Shown here: in pieces, positions 1-8,692 of the stretch
Numbering within the stretch: position 1 is the stretch's first letter
Layout of the letters: each line of letters begins with the position of its first letter
Assembly: GCF_021603645.1 (NCBI RefSeq)
Contig: NZ_BQHJ01000008.1
Span: 248,001-312,000, forward strand
Origin: Pseudomonas pseudonitroreducens
GTDB taxonomy: Bacteria > Pseudomonadota > Gammaproteobacteria > Pseudomonadales > Pseudomonadaceae
DNA: 64,000 nucleotides
Reading direction: 5' to 3'
Made by a program: the position numbers and the translations under genes
Notes under the pieces: generated by a model
Seen by the model: only the letters and a program-made list of their open reading frames with translations
The model's database searches: none
What the model was told of the DNA's origin: nothing

Positions 1-908
1 GTGCGCTGGAGGTCTTCCCCGGCGAAATCACCCATGCAGCGATCGCCGCCCTCGCCCGCACCGCCAGCGACTTCGGCGCCGAGATGGTGGTTGGCCTGGG
101 TGGCGGCAAGGCGCTGGACACCGCTAAGGGCGTGGCCTTGAAGCTGGGTGCGCGGAGTGTCAGCGTGCCCACCATCGCTTCCAATGATGGCCCGGCCAGC
201 GCGGCCATCGCCGTCTACGACGAACAACACATCATGCAGGACATTCTGCAACTGCCGCGCAATCCGGAGCTGGTGCTGGTCGACACCCAGGTCATTGCCG
301 ATGCCCCCGTGCGCTTCCTTCGCGCCGGCATCGGCGACGCAATCTCGAAGAAGTTCGAAGCGGAGGCCTGCGCCGCGGCAGGTGCCCACACATTGCTTGG
401 CACGCCGGCATCACTGACCGGGCTGATGGCCGCCGAGGCCTGCTACCGGATCATCCGCGAGCATGCCCCTGCCGCACTGCGCGCCGTGGAAAGGCGCCAG
501 GCCGATTCCAGCCTGGAGGCCCTGGTCGAGGCAACCGTACTACTCAGCACGCTGAGCTTCGAGAACGGCGGCCTGTCGCTGGCCCATGCCCTTGCCCGTG
601 GCTTCTCCTACCTCGAACGAGCCAAAGGCACCTTGCATGGTGACCACGTCGCCTACGGCCTGCTGGTGCAACTGATGATGGAAAAACGTGAGCCGGCATT
701 CATCGGCGAGCTCTGCACCTTTTACCGGGAGATCGGCCTGTTCACCCGCCTGGCCGACTTTGGCCTGATCTCTCCCAGCCGCGAAGAAATCCGCGAGCTT
801 GCGGAGAAGTCCATGGTCAGCCCGAGTGCTTCGCGCTTCGCCCCGCCAGTAGATGCCGATCAGCTGGAAGCAGCGATCCATCAGGTGGAGGCACTGACCG
901 GCGACTGA
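1..908 (+). CDS. gldA: Glycerol dehydrogenase-like iron/zinc alcohol dehydrogenase, 5' end cut by window
   Basis: NAD-dependent polyol dehydrogenase of the GldA family, which oxidises glycerol to dihydroxyacetone in the cytoplasm. The frame is open from base 3, so the N-terminus lies outside the window; the ATG at 84 is internal. The GGGK-ALDTAK nucleotide-binding motif follows that Met. The expected metal ligands are visible as the Asp in GIGDA and the His residues in LAHALARG and LHGDHVA. About 300 residues are present of a usual ~365. A strong hairpin follows the stop, so this is probably the last gene of its operon and unrelated to the catabolic cluster on its right. The family is clear; glycerol as substrate is inferred. 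Confidence 0.85.
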   Translation, partial: ALEVFPGEITHAAIAALARTASDFGAEMVVGLGGGKALDTAKGVALKLGARSVSVPTIASNDGPASAAIAVYDEQHIMQDILQLPRNPELVLVDTQVIADAPVRFLRAGIGDAISKKFEAEACAAAGAHTLLGTPASLTGLMAAEACYRIIREHAPAALRAVERRQADSSLEALVEATVLLSTLSFENGGLSLAHALARGFSYLERAKGTLHGDHVAYGLLVQLMMEKREPAFIGELCTFYREIGLFTRLADFGLISPSREEIRELAEKSMVSPSASRFAPPVDADQLEAAIHQVEALTGD

Positions 909-923
909 GGCTGCAGGAAATGC

Positions 924-949
924 AATCGGGGAGCCGCAGCTCCCCGATT
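924..949. terminator. Terminator hairpin between convergent genes
   Basis: An 11-bp perfect stem (arms 924-934 and 939-949, arm sequence AATCGGGGAGC) with a 4-nt CGCA loop lies between the convergent gldA and metal-hydrolase genes. It has no long T tract on either side but could end transcripts from both strands. Confidence 0.6.
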
Positions 950-964
950 CTGCCGCTCCACGTA

Positions 965-1771
965 TCAGGAGAAGCGTGCGAGGAGTGCCGCCATGCCGGG
1001 CGACGGCACCATTTTTCCTGGGTTGTAGAACGGCGACAGTACACGCAGCAGCCGCGAACGACTGGCCTTGGAAATCTTCGACTTGAGGATCTTCTGTCGC
1101 TCCAGAGAGCGATCGCGCTCCTCGGGAGTCATCTTCTCGCGATCCATGTCATTCAGATAGGCGGAAACCTTGGCAGTGTGGGTGCCAATGTGTTTTACCG
1201 CATAGATGAACGCCCAGACCCGGTAGAGGTAGGCAAAAAGTCCCTTGCCATAAAGCGTTTCGTAGACCTGGAAGCAGACTTCACGGTGCTCGAACTCTTC
1301 GGCCAGGTGCCACTTCCACAGATCGACAGCAGCCTGGTCGGCACCCTCCAGATACTCGTCCAGCTCCTCGAAGAACACCTGCCCCGCCGCCGAGCCCATT
1401 GCCTCGAAGCCCTCGCAGTAGGCCACATTGAAGCGCAGCGACTTATTCTCCAGGAAGCTCGCGTAATCGTCCCGGTAGGGCTTCTCCAGTTCCTGCATAC
1501 CGGCATAGCCGGACCGGTAGAGCATCTTGTTGAAGGCTACGTGCTGCTTGCAGTGCTGCACTTCCTGCTTGTTGAATATTTCGATGCTCTCGCGCAACGC
1601 TGGGTGCTTGTCGCCCAGGCTCTCCTTCACGCGCATCATCACTTTCACCAGAAACGGCTCGATGTGTGCCGGAACCGTGGAGAAGGCGTTGTAGCTCTGA
1701 GCGAACTCACGTACTGGCGCCCAATGCGGGCGGATGCTGGAAAAGTCGAAGTCGGGTTGGCGGACTTTCAT
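965..1771 (-). CDS. Predicted metal-dependent hydrolase (PF10118 family)
   Basis: A 268-residue protein resembling the 'predicted metal-dependent hydrolase' family PF10118, a helical ferritin-like fold of unknown reaction often found near lipid or steroid catabolic genes. Likely metal ligands are E70, H73 and H77 (in QEVQHCKQH) and the later EEFEH cluster around residues 158-162. The start at 1771 was chosen over an upstream ATG at 1831 because AGAGGAA sits 8 nt before it. No signal peptide is seen. An operator-like palindrome lies 60 bp upstream, which ties the gene to the cluster regulon. The actual substrate is unknown. Confidence 0.75.
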   Translation of the reverse strand: MKVRQPDFDFSSIRPHWAPVREFAQSYNAFSTVPAHIEPFLVKVMMRVKESLGDKHPALRESIEIFNKQEVQHCKQHVAFNKMLYRSGYAGMQELEKPYRDDYASFLENKSLRFNVAYCEGFEAMGSAAGQVFFEELDEYLEGADQAAVDLWKWHLAEEFEHREVCFQVYETLYGKGLFAYLYRVWAFIYAVKHIGTHTAKVSAYLNDMDREKMTPEERDRSLERQKILKSKISKASRSRLLRVLSPFYNPGKMVPSPGMAALLARFS

Positions 1772-1830
1772 CCCGGTGTTCCTCTTATTGTCTTTGTGGT
1801 GCTGCGGGCGAAGGAAACTGGCGGGCAACA

Positions 1831-1851
1831 TAAATGACTAAATGTCAGTTG
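1831..1851. promoter_or_regulatory. Cluster operator, copy A
   Basis: TAAATG-N9-CAGTTG, one mismatch per half from the cluster consensus TAACTG-N9-CAGTTA. It lies 60 bp upstream of the start codon of the PF10118 gene. Inferred TetR-type binding site. Confidence 0.55.
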
Positions 1852-1895
1852 TATGCCCATAGCGTTTCTACGTCAATCGTTCGTGCGACCGCCGG

Positions 1896-3029
1896 TCAGG
1901 CTTGTCCCCAGCGACGCAGGTCCTCGCAAAACAGCGCAGGCACTTCCATTGCGGCGAAGTGGCCGCCCTCCTCGGGATTGCTCCAGCCGACGACGTTGTA
2001 CACCAGCTCGACCCGACTGCGCGGTGGAACCGGTGCGAGGGCATCGCCCGAGTAGGCAGCGAAGTACGTGGGTACCTCACAGCGAGTCCCCGGCGGCAGG
2101 ATGGTGAAGCCATCCTGAACCACGCCCGGGTAGAACCACGCCGCACTAGTGAAACTGTCGGTCATCACGTAGAGAAGGATGTTGGTCAACAGGCTGTCGC
2201 GGTCGTGCACTTCCTCGAAAGAGCGCGTGCGCAGATCGGACCAGTCATGGAAGCGTTCGAGAATCCACGCCGCCTGGCCCAGTGGGTTGTCGGCCGCCGC
2301 CCATGCGATCGACTGCGGCCGGGTCATCTGCACTGCCGCATAGCCGCTATAGGCTCGCTGCGCAGCTTCGGCACGACCCTGCCAGGATTTCTCGGCGTCG
2401 TCGCGCGGCGGTGTCAGCGAACGGAAACCGAGCAGGTTGAGGTGGATTGCCTCCACCGACTCGGGATGGTCCAGCGCCAGCCAGGAAGTGACGATGGCGC
2501 CCCAGTCGCCGCCCTGAGCCCGGTACCGGGGATAACCGAGCACTTCGGTCATCAAGCGGTTCCATAGCCCCGCTGTACGCCGCTGCGAGGTGACCCCGGC
2601 AGGCTTTCCACTGAAACCGAAGCCCGGCAGGCTTGGGATCACCAGGTCGAATGCATCCTCGGCGCGACCACCATGGCGCGACGGGTAGGCCAGTGGCTCG
2701 ATCACTTGCCAGAACTCGAAGTGCGAACCCGGCCAGCCATGGGTCAACAGCAGCGGCCGACGCCCCTGCGCCTCCCCCTGGACATGGACGAAGTGCAATA
2801 GCTGCCCGTCAATCTCCACCTGGTACTGCGGGTAGCGATTGAGCCGAGCCATGCACGCCTGCCAATCAAAACCATCGACCCAGTGACGCTGCAGGCCAGC
2901 GAGGAACTCCGCGTCGCAACCCAATGACCAGCCGCTGCCGGCGGGCGCCGGCGGCAGTCGGCAGCCGGCGACCTTGGCGACCACACGGTCTATCTCGGCC
3001 TGACTCCACTCTACCTGGAACGTTTTCAT
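1896..3029 (-). CDS. Epoxide hydrolase (EHN-domain alpha/beta hydrolase)
   Basis: A 377-residue microsomal-type epoxide hydrolase homologue; the family hydrolyses epoxides to vicinal diols. Residues 1 to about 85 match the EHN N-terminal domain and the alpha/beta hydrolase core follows. HGWPG (97-101) forms the oxyanion region, D175 in GGDWG is the expected nucleophile and H357 in GGHFA the catalytic His. It is followed in the same orientation by an enoyl-CoA hydratase and a thiolase-like gene upstream (3088-5118), all probably read from the promoter near 5177. In this setting it may open an epoxide made from an unsaturated or terpenoid substrate; that is inference. Confidence 0.88.
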   Translation of the reverse strand: MKTFQVEWSQAEIDRVVAKVAGCRLPPAPAGSGWSLGCDAEFLAGLQRHWVDGFDWQACMARLNRYPQYQVEIDGQLLHFVHVQGEAQGRRPLLLTHGWPGSHFEFWQVIEPLAYPSRHGGRAEDAFDLVIPSLPGFGFSGKPAGVTSQRRTAGLWNRLMTEVLGYPRYRAQGGDWGAIVTSWLALDHPESVEAIHLNLLGFRSLTPPRDDAEKSWQGRAEAAQRAYSGYAAVQMTRPQSIAWAAADNPLGQAAWILERFHDWSDLRTRSFEEVHDRDSLLTNILLYVMTDSFTSAAWFYPGVVQDGFTILPPGTRCEVPTYFAAYSGDALAPVPPRSRVELVYNVVGWSNPEEGGHFAAMEVPALFCEDLRRWGQA

Positions 3030-3087
3030 TGTTGTTTTCTCCAGTCCAATTTACCTGAGGGCCGCAGGCGCAAGCCTGCTTGCTCGG

Positions 3088-3906
3088 TCAGCTCCAGCTC
3101 CACTCGGGGGCGCGCTTCTCCATGAAAGCGTTGCGCGCCTCGGCGGAGTCGTTGTAGCGGGTCACTCGACCTGTGTAGTCCTGCTCAATGCGATAGCCCT
3201 CGCGCAACGACAGGTCCTCGACCCGGCCCAGTGACTCCTTGCCCAGGCGCAGGCCTATCGGGCTGTTGCGGGCGATCTGCGCCGCCAGTGCCAGCGCCGT
3301 GTCCATCAGTTGCTCCGGCGGCACGACCTCCTCCACAGCCCCCAGGCGGTGGAACTCATGGGCCGAAACCGCCTCGCCGGTAAAGAACATGCGCCGAGTC
3401 TTGAACGTTCCGACCAGGCGCTGCAGGTGCCGAGCCCCGCCGAGTACACCGACCTTGATCTCGGGTACAGAGAAGCTGGCGTTTTCCGAGGCGATGATGA
3501 TGTCGCAGTTGGCCACCAGCACCAGACCGGCGCCGATCGCCTTGCCATTCACCGCGGCGATCACTGGTAAGGGACAATCCAGGATCGCCCAGAAGCAGTC
3601 ACGCACCACCGCCCCGGGATCGAGCAGGTCGACAGTTGTGTCCCCCTCGGTCAGTTGCCGCGCGTGGCGGCGCGCCGAGTCGTGCAGGTCGATACCGCTG
3701 CAGAACAGGCGGTCCCCGGGCGCGGTGAAGACGATCACGCTGGCTTCAGTGGACTGGCCCAATGTGCGGAAGGTGTTGGTCAGTTCGCGAATGGCCACCG
3801 AATCCAGGGCGTTGACCGGCGCCCGATCGAGCGTGACGGTGGCGATCCGGTCGCGTATCTCTGTGCGCACGTGGCGCATTCCGGCGAGGCTGGCAGGCGT
3901 ACTCAT
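3088..3906 (-). CDS. Enoyl-CoA hydratase/isomerase family protein
   Basis: A 272-residue crotonase-fold protein. The oxyanion-hole regions are visible at FCSGIDL (about 69-74) and NGKAIGAG (about 120-127). Of the two glutamates used by true enoyl-CoA hydratases, the second (E149 in PEI) is present but the first is replaced by Val (V129 in GAGLVL). This argues for an isomerase, hydrolase or lyase-type crotonase rather than a standard hydratase. It lies between the thiolase-like gene upstream (gap 60 nt) and the epoxide hydrolase downstream (58 nt), on the same strand. Confidence 0.85.
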   Translation of the reverse strand: MSTPASLAGMRHVRTEIRDRIATVTLDRAPVNALDSVAIRELTNTFRTLGQSTEASVIVFTAPGDRLFCSGIDLHDSARRHARQLTEGDTTVDLLDPGAVVRDCFWAILDCPLPVIAAVNGKAIGAGLVLVANCDIIIASENASFSVPEIKVGVLGGARHLQRLVGTFKTRRMFFTGEAVSAHEFHRLGAVEEVVPPEQLMDTALALAAQIARNSPIGLRLGKESLGRVEDLSLREGYRIEQDYTGRVTRYNDSAEARNAFMEKRAPEWSWS

Positions 3907-3966
3907 GGCTTCTCCTGGTCGAGCTGGCGCACCGTATCGGCCGGCGCGCGGGGATGGCGGACGACG

Positions 3967-5118
3967 CTATAGCGTGGCGGCGGCGCCGAGGATCATGGTT
4001 GCCTGGCTGGACAAGGTCCCGCCATTGGCATGGGCCAACGCCAGCTGCGCGCCTGCGACCTGGCGCTCACCGGCTTCGCCCCGCAACTGCTGGCACGCTT
4101 CGACCATGGTGAACAGGCCATACATGCCCGGATGGCAGCACGACAGACCGCCACCGTTGGTATTCACCGGTAAAGAGCCGCCAGGCCCGATAGTGCCGTC
4201 GGCGACGAAACGCCCACCCTCGCCCTTGGGGCAGAAGCCAAGGTCTTCGAGGAACAACAAGGTATTGATGGTGAAGGCGTCGTAAAGCTGCACCACATCG
4301 ATATCCTGCGGACCGACGCCAGCGATGGCGTATGCCCGCTGGCCCGACTCTCGGGCGGCAGTCACCGTCAGATCGGAGGCCTGATCGACCCCCGAATACC
4401 AGGTGGCCGCAGCAGCACCAAGGATATAGACCGGCTTGGCCTGCAGGTCGCGGGCGCGGTCTGCTCGGGTCAGCACGATGGCCGCAGCCCCGTCAGTCAC
4501 CAGGCAGCAGTCGCGTACGCTGAGCGGATCGGACACCAAGCGCGCGCTCAGGCAATCCTCAATGCTCAGGTCGTCACGGGCGAACGCCTGCGGATTCAGC
4601 TTGGCCCAGTTGCGCGCCGCCACCGCCACTGCCGCCAGGTGTTCTCGGGTGGTGCCGTACTCGTGCATGTGTCGGGAAGCGGCGAGCGCGTACGAGGAAA
4701 GCGGCGTCAGTGGACGGTAGGGCTTTTCGTAAGGTGATGGCAGGCGCATCGAGACCAGACCGCCTGAGGCGGTGCGCTGGTTACTGCCGTACATCACCAG
4801 GGCAGTTTCGCAATATCCCGCCTCGAGCATCAGCGCAGCGGCGATCACATGAGAATGGAACGCCGAGCCTCCAGTGCGGTTGTTATCGGTGAAGCGAGGA
4901 GTGATCCCCAGGTACTCCGCCGCGCTCAGTCCGGACAGCGCATCATCGGGAGTACAGACGAACAGCGCATCAACATCCGACAACGCCAGATTGGCATCCT
5001 GCAGTGCCGCGAGAGCGGCCTTCGCTGCCAGGTCCAGCGGGCGCATGCCCGGCGACTCACCCATGCCATAGGTGGCGGCACCTACGATGGCCACTGCTCC
5101 ACGAGGAAATCGCTCCAT
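3967..5118 (-). CDS. SCP2/Ltp2-type thiolase-like protein lacking the nucleophilic Cys
   Basis: A 383-residue member of the lipid-transfer-protein/SCP2 thiolase family. True thiolases have NNACASGS with a nucleophilic Cys; here the segment reads NNRTGGSAF (79-87), so the Cys is missing. The HPG histidine (H329 in SCCHPG) is kept, and the second catalytic Cys near the C-terminus is also missing. This pattern is that of Ltp2-like proteins, which act as retro-aldolases on acyl-CoAs carrying a beta-hydroxyl on a fully substituted carbon, usually with a DUF35 partner. It is the first gene of the leftward operon from the operator at 5177. Family is sure, aldolase role inferred. Confidence 0.85.
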   Translation of the reverse strand: MERFPRGAVAIVGAATYGMGESPGMRPLDLAAKAALAALQDANLALSDVDALFVCTPDDALSGLSAAEYLGITPRFTDNNRTGGSAFHSHVIAAALMLEAGYCETALVMYGSNQRTASGGLVSMRLPSPYEKPYRPLTPLSSYALAASRHMHEYGTTREHLAAVAVAARNWAKLNPQAFARDDLSIEDCLSARLVSDPLSVRDCCLVTDGAAAIVLTRADRARDLQAKPVYILGAAAATWYSGVDQASDLTVTAARESGQRAYAIAGVGPQDIDVVQLYDAFTINTLLFLEDLGFCPKGEGGRFVADGTIGPGGSLPVNTNGGGLSCCHPGMYGLFTMVEACQQLRGEAGERQVAGAQLALAHANGGTLSSQATMILGAAATL

Positions 5119-5176
5119 TGCACTGCTCCGTTGCGGCCGGTTGGCAACCGGCGTAATGATCTGGACTCGACGACAA

Positions 5177-5197
5177 TAACTAACATACCATCAGTTA
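5177..5197. promoter_or_regulatory. Cluster operator, copy B
   Basis: TAACTA-N9-CAGTTA, one mismatch from the palindromic consensus. It lies in the divergent promoter region between the thiolase-like gene (start 5118) and the alpha/beta hydrolase (start 5296), so a single site could control both operons. Confidence 0.65.
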
Positions 5198-5295
5198 CAG
5201 ACTAAGCTACCCGATGCCCGAAGCCGGCGCAAGAACACGACGAGAATCCGGCCACGACAACGTTCAGACTCCTTTCCCGGAACAAGGCTTTGCTC

Positions 5296-6198
5296 ATGAA
5301 CGACATATCTCTGCGCCATCCCGCCGTTGGGCAAACGAACCCGCCCTGGTTGGAGTGGGCTCTGCAGCGCCCCGGACGCTCGCACTTCGTCCATGCCAAT
5401 GGCGCCCGGCTGCACTTTCTGTCCTGGAACTTCGAGGCCACCGACAAACCAACACTGCTGTTCGTCCACGGCTTCCGCGGTCACGCACATTGGTGGGACT
5501 TTATCGCGCCTTTCTTCAGTGCCGATTTCCGTGTCGTCGCGCTTGATCTATCCGGTATGGGCGATAGTGAACATCGCGAGCAATACGAGTCCGCCACCCT
5601 GGCCCGTGACGTAGCAGCCGTTGCCGAATTGCTCGGCCCTGCACCCGTCATAGCGATCGGCCACAGCTACGGCGGCTCGCGGGTATTGCGGGCCTGCGCG
5701 GAGCGCCCGGAGTTGTTCGCTCGCCTGCTGATCATCGACAGCTATGTGATCTTCGAGGGCGAACCTCCGCCCCAGGAACCCCCTCGCATCCGCGGCGACC
5801 GCGAGTACCCGGACCAAGCCAGCGCGCTGGCGCGCTTTCGTCTGCTCCCCACACAACCCGACAGCCTTCCGTGCCTGGTCCGTCATGTCGCCGAACACTC
5901 ACTGTGCTGGACGAGAACGGGGGTGCGCTGGAAGTTCGACAGCAACCTGCCACCAGGCGGCGCGCGCGAAACCGACGGCGGCCAGATGCTCGGCCGCGTG
6001 ACTTGCCCAGTCGATTACTTGTGCGGTGAGGCCAGCGTGGTTGTCAGCGCCGAACGCGCCCGACGTATCGTCGACGCCTTGCCGCGGGGCAATGGCCCCA
6101 TCGTCATCCCCAGCGGACATCACCACCTGATGTTCGATCAGCCGATCGCTCTGATCAGTACCCTGCGCGCCCTGCTCGCCAGCAGCGTCAAAACCTGA
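5296..6198 (+). CDS. Alpha/beta hydrolase
   Basis: A 300-residue cytoplasmic alpha/beta hydrolase. HGF (59-61) marks the oxyanion strand, S124 in GHSYGG is the nucleophile and the GHHH segment at about 274-277 holds the catalytic His. The start at ATG 5296 is preferred to a TTG two codons earlier because AAGG lies 8 nt upstream. It begins a three-gene operon with a MaoC hydratase and an SDR (gaps of 23 and 24 nt). In such clusters these enzymes hydrolyse esters, lactones or C-C bonds of ring-cleavage products; the substrate cannot be told here. Confidence 0.8.
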   Translation: MNDISLRHPAVGQTNPPWLEWALQRPGRSHFVHANGARLHFLSWNFEATDKPTLLFVHGFRGHAHWWDFIAPFFSADFRVVALDLSGMGDSEHREQYESATLARDVAAVAELLGPAPVIAIGHSYGGSRVLRACAERPELFARLLIIDSYVIFEGEPPPQEPPRIRGDREYPDQASALARFRLLPTQPDSLPCLVRHVAEHSLCWTRTGVRWKFDSNLPPGGARETDGGQMLGRVTCPVDYLCGEASVVVSAERARRIVDALPRGNGPIVIPSGHHHLMFDQPIALISTLRALLASSVKT

Positions 6199-6221
6199 AC
6201 CGCCGCCCCAAGGAGCCCAGC

Positions 6222-7082
6222 ATGGCCATCGATTACCAAAAGCTGCTCGACCTGCAGATCCCCGATACCCGACACAGCTACACCCATAAGGACAGCATTC
6301 TCTATGCCTTGAGCCTGGGCTACGCCAGCGACCCGCTGGACGCGCAGCAACTGCCTCTGGTGTTTGAGGCGAACCTGCAGGCAATACCGACCATGGGGGT
6401 TGTGCTGGCCCACCCCGGCTACTGGCCGCGCACCCTGGACACCGGATTGGACTGGGTCCGTATCGTCCACGCCGAGCAAGCCCTGACCCTGCATCGAGCG
6501 CTCCCGGCCGAGGCCAGCGTGATTGGCAAGTCGCGAGTGGTGGAGATCATCGACAAGGGCGCCGACAAGGGTGCACTGATCACCTATGAGCGGCGCATTC
6601 TCGACGCGGTCAGCGGCGAGCCGCTGTGCACCATCACGCAGACCATGTTAGCCCGCGGAGACGGTGGTTTTGGCGGTCCGCAGCGCAGCGTGCCGCCGCC
6701 GCCAGCGGTACCGGAACGTGTCGCCGAGCACATCATCGACCTGCCGACTCACGCCAACATGGCCTTGCTCTATCGCCTGAATGGCGACTGGAATCCGCTG
6801 CACGCCGATCCCGAAGTTGCACGCAAGGCCGGCTTTGAGCGTCCGATTCTCCATGGTCTGGCAACCTGGGGCGTAGCCGGCCGGGCGATCATGCAAGCGG
6901 TCTGCGGGTACGACGGAAGCCGCATTGCCTCGATCTTCGGACGCTTCACAGCCCCGGCCTACCCAGGCGAAACCTTCCGCACGGAAATATGGGTCGATGG
7001 TCCACTCGTATCATTCCGCGTGCGCGCTCTGGAGCGCGACGTCCTGGTCATCAACAACGGTCGAGTCGAATTGCGCGACTAA
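6222..7082 (+). CDS. MaoC-type 2-enoyl-CoA hydratase 2
   Basis: A 286-residue double hot-dog protein like the hydratase-2 part of peroxisomal MFE-2, forming (R)-3-hydroxyacyl-CoA from 2-enoyl-CoA. The C-terminal hot dog carries an intact active site: D189, N191 and H194 in NGDWNPLHADP, then PILHG with H211. The N-terminal half (about 1-150) is the degenerate hot dog that accommodates bulky acyl chains. The next gene is an SDR, a typical oxidising partner for the (R)-3-hydroxyacyl product. It is closely related to the proteins at 45290-46159 and 47051-47899, of which the latter has lost these residues. Confidence 0.9.
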   Translation: MAIDYQKLLDLQIPDTRHSYTHKDSILYALSLGYASDPLDAQQLPLVFEANLQAIPTMGVVLAHPGYWPRTLDTGLDWVRIVHAEQALTLHRALPAEASVIGKSRVVEIIDKGADKGALITYERRILDAVSGEPLCTITQTMLARGDGGFGGPQRSVPPPPAVPERVAEHIIDLPTHANMALLYRLNGDWNPLHADPEVARKAGFERPILHGLATWGVAGRAIMQAVCGYDGSRIASIFGRFTAPAYPGETFRTEIWVDGPLVSFRVRALERDVLVINNGRVELRD

Positions 7083-7106
7083 CCCCATTGCATAGGAGCA
7101 ACAGCG

Positions 7107-7934
7107 ATGACCCCCAATGACATTCGCCTGGACGATAAGGTTGCCTTCATCACGGGTGGCGCAGGTGGTCTGGGCGCCGGCATTGCCGAGAACCTGGCCA
7201 ACTTCGGCGCCCGCGTGGCGATTGCCGACATCGACGCCCAGGCAGGTGAACGCTTGGTCGCGAGAATCCGCGAGCGCTGCGGCGATGCTCTGTTCGTGCC
7301 CACTGACGTCAACCAGACCGAGCAGATAGTCGCCGCGGTTGAGCGCACCGCCGAACACTTCGGTCGTCTCGACATCCTGGTCAACAATGCTGGCGGTGTG
7401 CGCCGCACAGCGTTTCTGGAGCAAACAGAGAAGAGCTGGCGCAAGCACATCGACTTCAACCTGATCAGTACCCTCACCGCGACGCAGGCTGCGGCACGGG
7501 TGATGGTCGCCGGCCAGCGCGGAGGCACCATCATCAATATCGCCAGCAGCGAAGGCTTGCGAGCCGCGCCGGGATTTGCGGTGTACGCTGCCTGCAAGGC
7601 CGGGATGATCAGCTTTACCCGCTCCATGGCGCTGGAACTTGCCGAGCACGACATCCGCGTGCACGCGCTGGCGCCAGACATGATCCTCACCCCTGGCCTG
7701 AAACCCTATTTTGATGCCGCTGGGGAAACCGGCACCGCCGCGCGTAACCGCTACATCCCCATGGGCCGCCTGGGCTCAACTGACGAATTGGCCGGAGTGG
7801 TCATCTTCCTGGTGTCCAGCCTGGCCAGCTATGTCACCGGCCTGACCCTGCCGGTAGACGGCGGCGCCATTGCCTCCAGCGGCTGGACCCGCTCACCGCA
7901 CACCGGCGCCTGGGATCTGTATCACCCCGACTGA
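7107..7934 (+). CDS. Short-chain dehydrogenase/reductase (SDR)
   Basis: A 275-residue classical SDR. The Rossmann motif TGGAGGLG lies at 16-23, NNAG at 93-96, and the catalytic Ser (147/148), Tyr160 and Lys164 (YAACK) are all present. An acidic residue after the second strand (IADID, about 39-43) suggests NAD rather than NADP. It is the last gene of the operon starting at 5296, directly after a hydratase-2, so it may oxidise a 3-hydroxyacyl-CoA or a ring alcohol. Confidence 0.85.
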   Translation: MTPNDIRLDDKVAFITGGAGGLGAGIAENLANFGARVAIADIDAQAGERLVARIRERCGDALFVPTDVNQTEQIVAAVERTAEHFGRLDILVNNAGGVRRTAFLEQTEKSWRKHIDFNLISTLTATQAAARVMVAGQRGGTIINIASSEGLRAAPGFAVYAACKAGMISFTRSMALELAEHDIRVHALAPDMILTPGLKPYFDAAGETGTAARNRYIPMGRLGSTDELAGVVIFLVSSLASYVTGLTLPVDGGAIASSGWTRSPHTGAWDLYHPD

Positions 7935-7984
7935 CGGACAGCCCCTTAGGCCAGCGCCAGCGACGCAAAGGGGCATGCCGTTTC
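7934..7984 (+). terminator. Possible terminator hairpin
   Basis: Arms ACGG-N3-GCCCCTT (7934-7947) and AAGGGGC-N3-CCGT (7968-7981) can pair around a 20-nt loop and are followed by TTT. It lies immediately after the SDR stop and before the TetR gene. Confidence 0.35.
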
Positions 7985-8065
7985 ACCGCAAGAGATGACA
8001 GCAACCCTCGCCGGTTGCTGGCAGAATATTGTGTAGCCCGCATCGCTCAAGGATCGAAAACGCCC

Positions 8066-8677
8066 ATGGTAGTCAGACCCAGAGGTCGCCCCCGCAAGGA
8101 GCTGGATGCCGCACTGCTGGAGGCCGCCTCGGCGGAGTTTCTCGAACACGGCTACACCGATGCCAACATCGAGCGCATTGCCACGGCGGGCAACACCACC
8201 AAGCAGGCACTGTATCGGCGCTATCCCGGCAAGGAAGCCCTGTTCGAGGCGACCCTGGAACACTTGGCCCGTGAATTCGAACTGGATCTTGGCTTTCTCG
8301 ATCGCCAACGCCCTCCCTCGGAAGCTCTGTACGACTTGGCGCGCGTATTCCACGACAAGCTGGCGACCCCCAAGGTCGTGGCCATGACCCGCCTGATCGG
8401 TTTCGAGAGTGCCCGCTTTCCCCAACTGATCCTGCATTTCCGCGAAGAAGTGAGGAAAGGCTTCATGGGGCCGATCACTGAGTACTTCCATTGGCTCAAC
8501 GAGCAACGCATCGTTCAGATTGCCGATGCGGCGGAAGCCGCAGTGATCTTCTCGACCCTCACGGGGCGGCCTCTGGAAAGGCTGATGGGGGTGGTGATAC
8601 CCACGGAAACCGTGGAACCGTACCTGCGCGAACTGGTGCGTTTCTTTCTCGCCGGCTATGCGCCGCGCCCCGACTGA
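8066..8677 (+). CDS. TetR family transcriptional regulator
   Basis: A 203-residue TetR-type repressor. The basic N-terminus RPRGRPRK precedes the helix-turn-helix at about 35-58, containing ERIATAGNTTKQALYRR. The rest is a ligand-binding helical domain with no recognisable specificity. ATG 8066 is preferred to an upstream start at 8015 because the RPRGRP segment is a usual TetR N-terminus and AAGGA precedes it, though with a long 12-nt gap. It sits tail-to-tail with the CoA-transferase at 8693. No cluster operator lies directly upstream, so it may control another part of the locus. Confidence 0.85.
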   Translation: MVVRPRGRPRKELDAALLEAASAEFLEHGYTDANIERIATAGNTTKQALYRRYPGKEALFEATLEHLAREFELDLGFLDRQRPPSEALYDLARVFHDKLATPKVVAMTRLIGFESARFPQLILHFREEVRKGFMGPITEYFHWLNEQRIVQIADAAEAAVIFSTLTGRPLERLMGVVIPTETVEPYLRELVRFFLAGYAPRPD

Positions 8678-8692
8678 GCGCGGTGCCGCTTC

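Noticed and set aside
920-1837. A 305-codon plus-strand frame opposite the PF10118 gene
   Set aside because: It begins inside a terminator hairpin and mirrors the metal-binding protein on the other strand; composition is that of an antisense frame.
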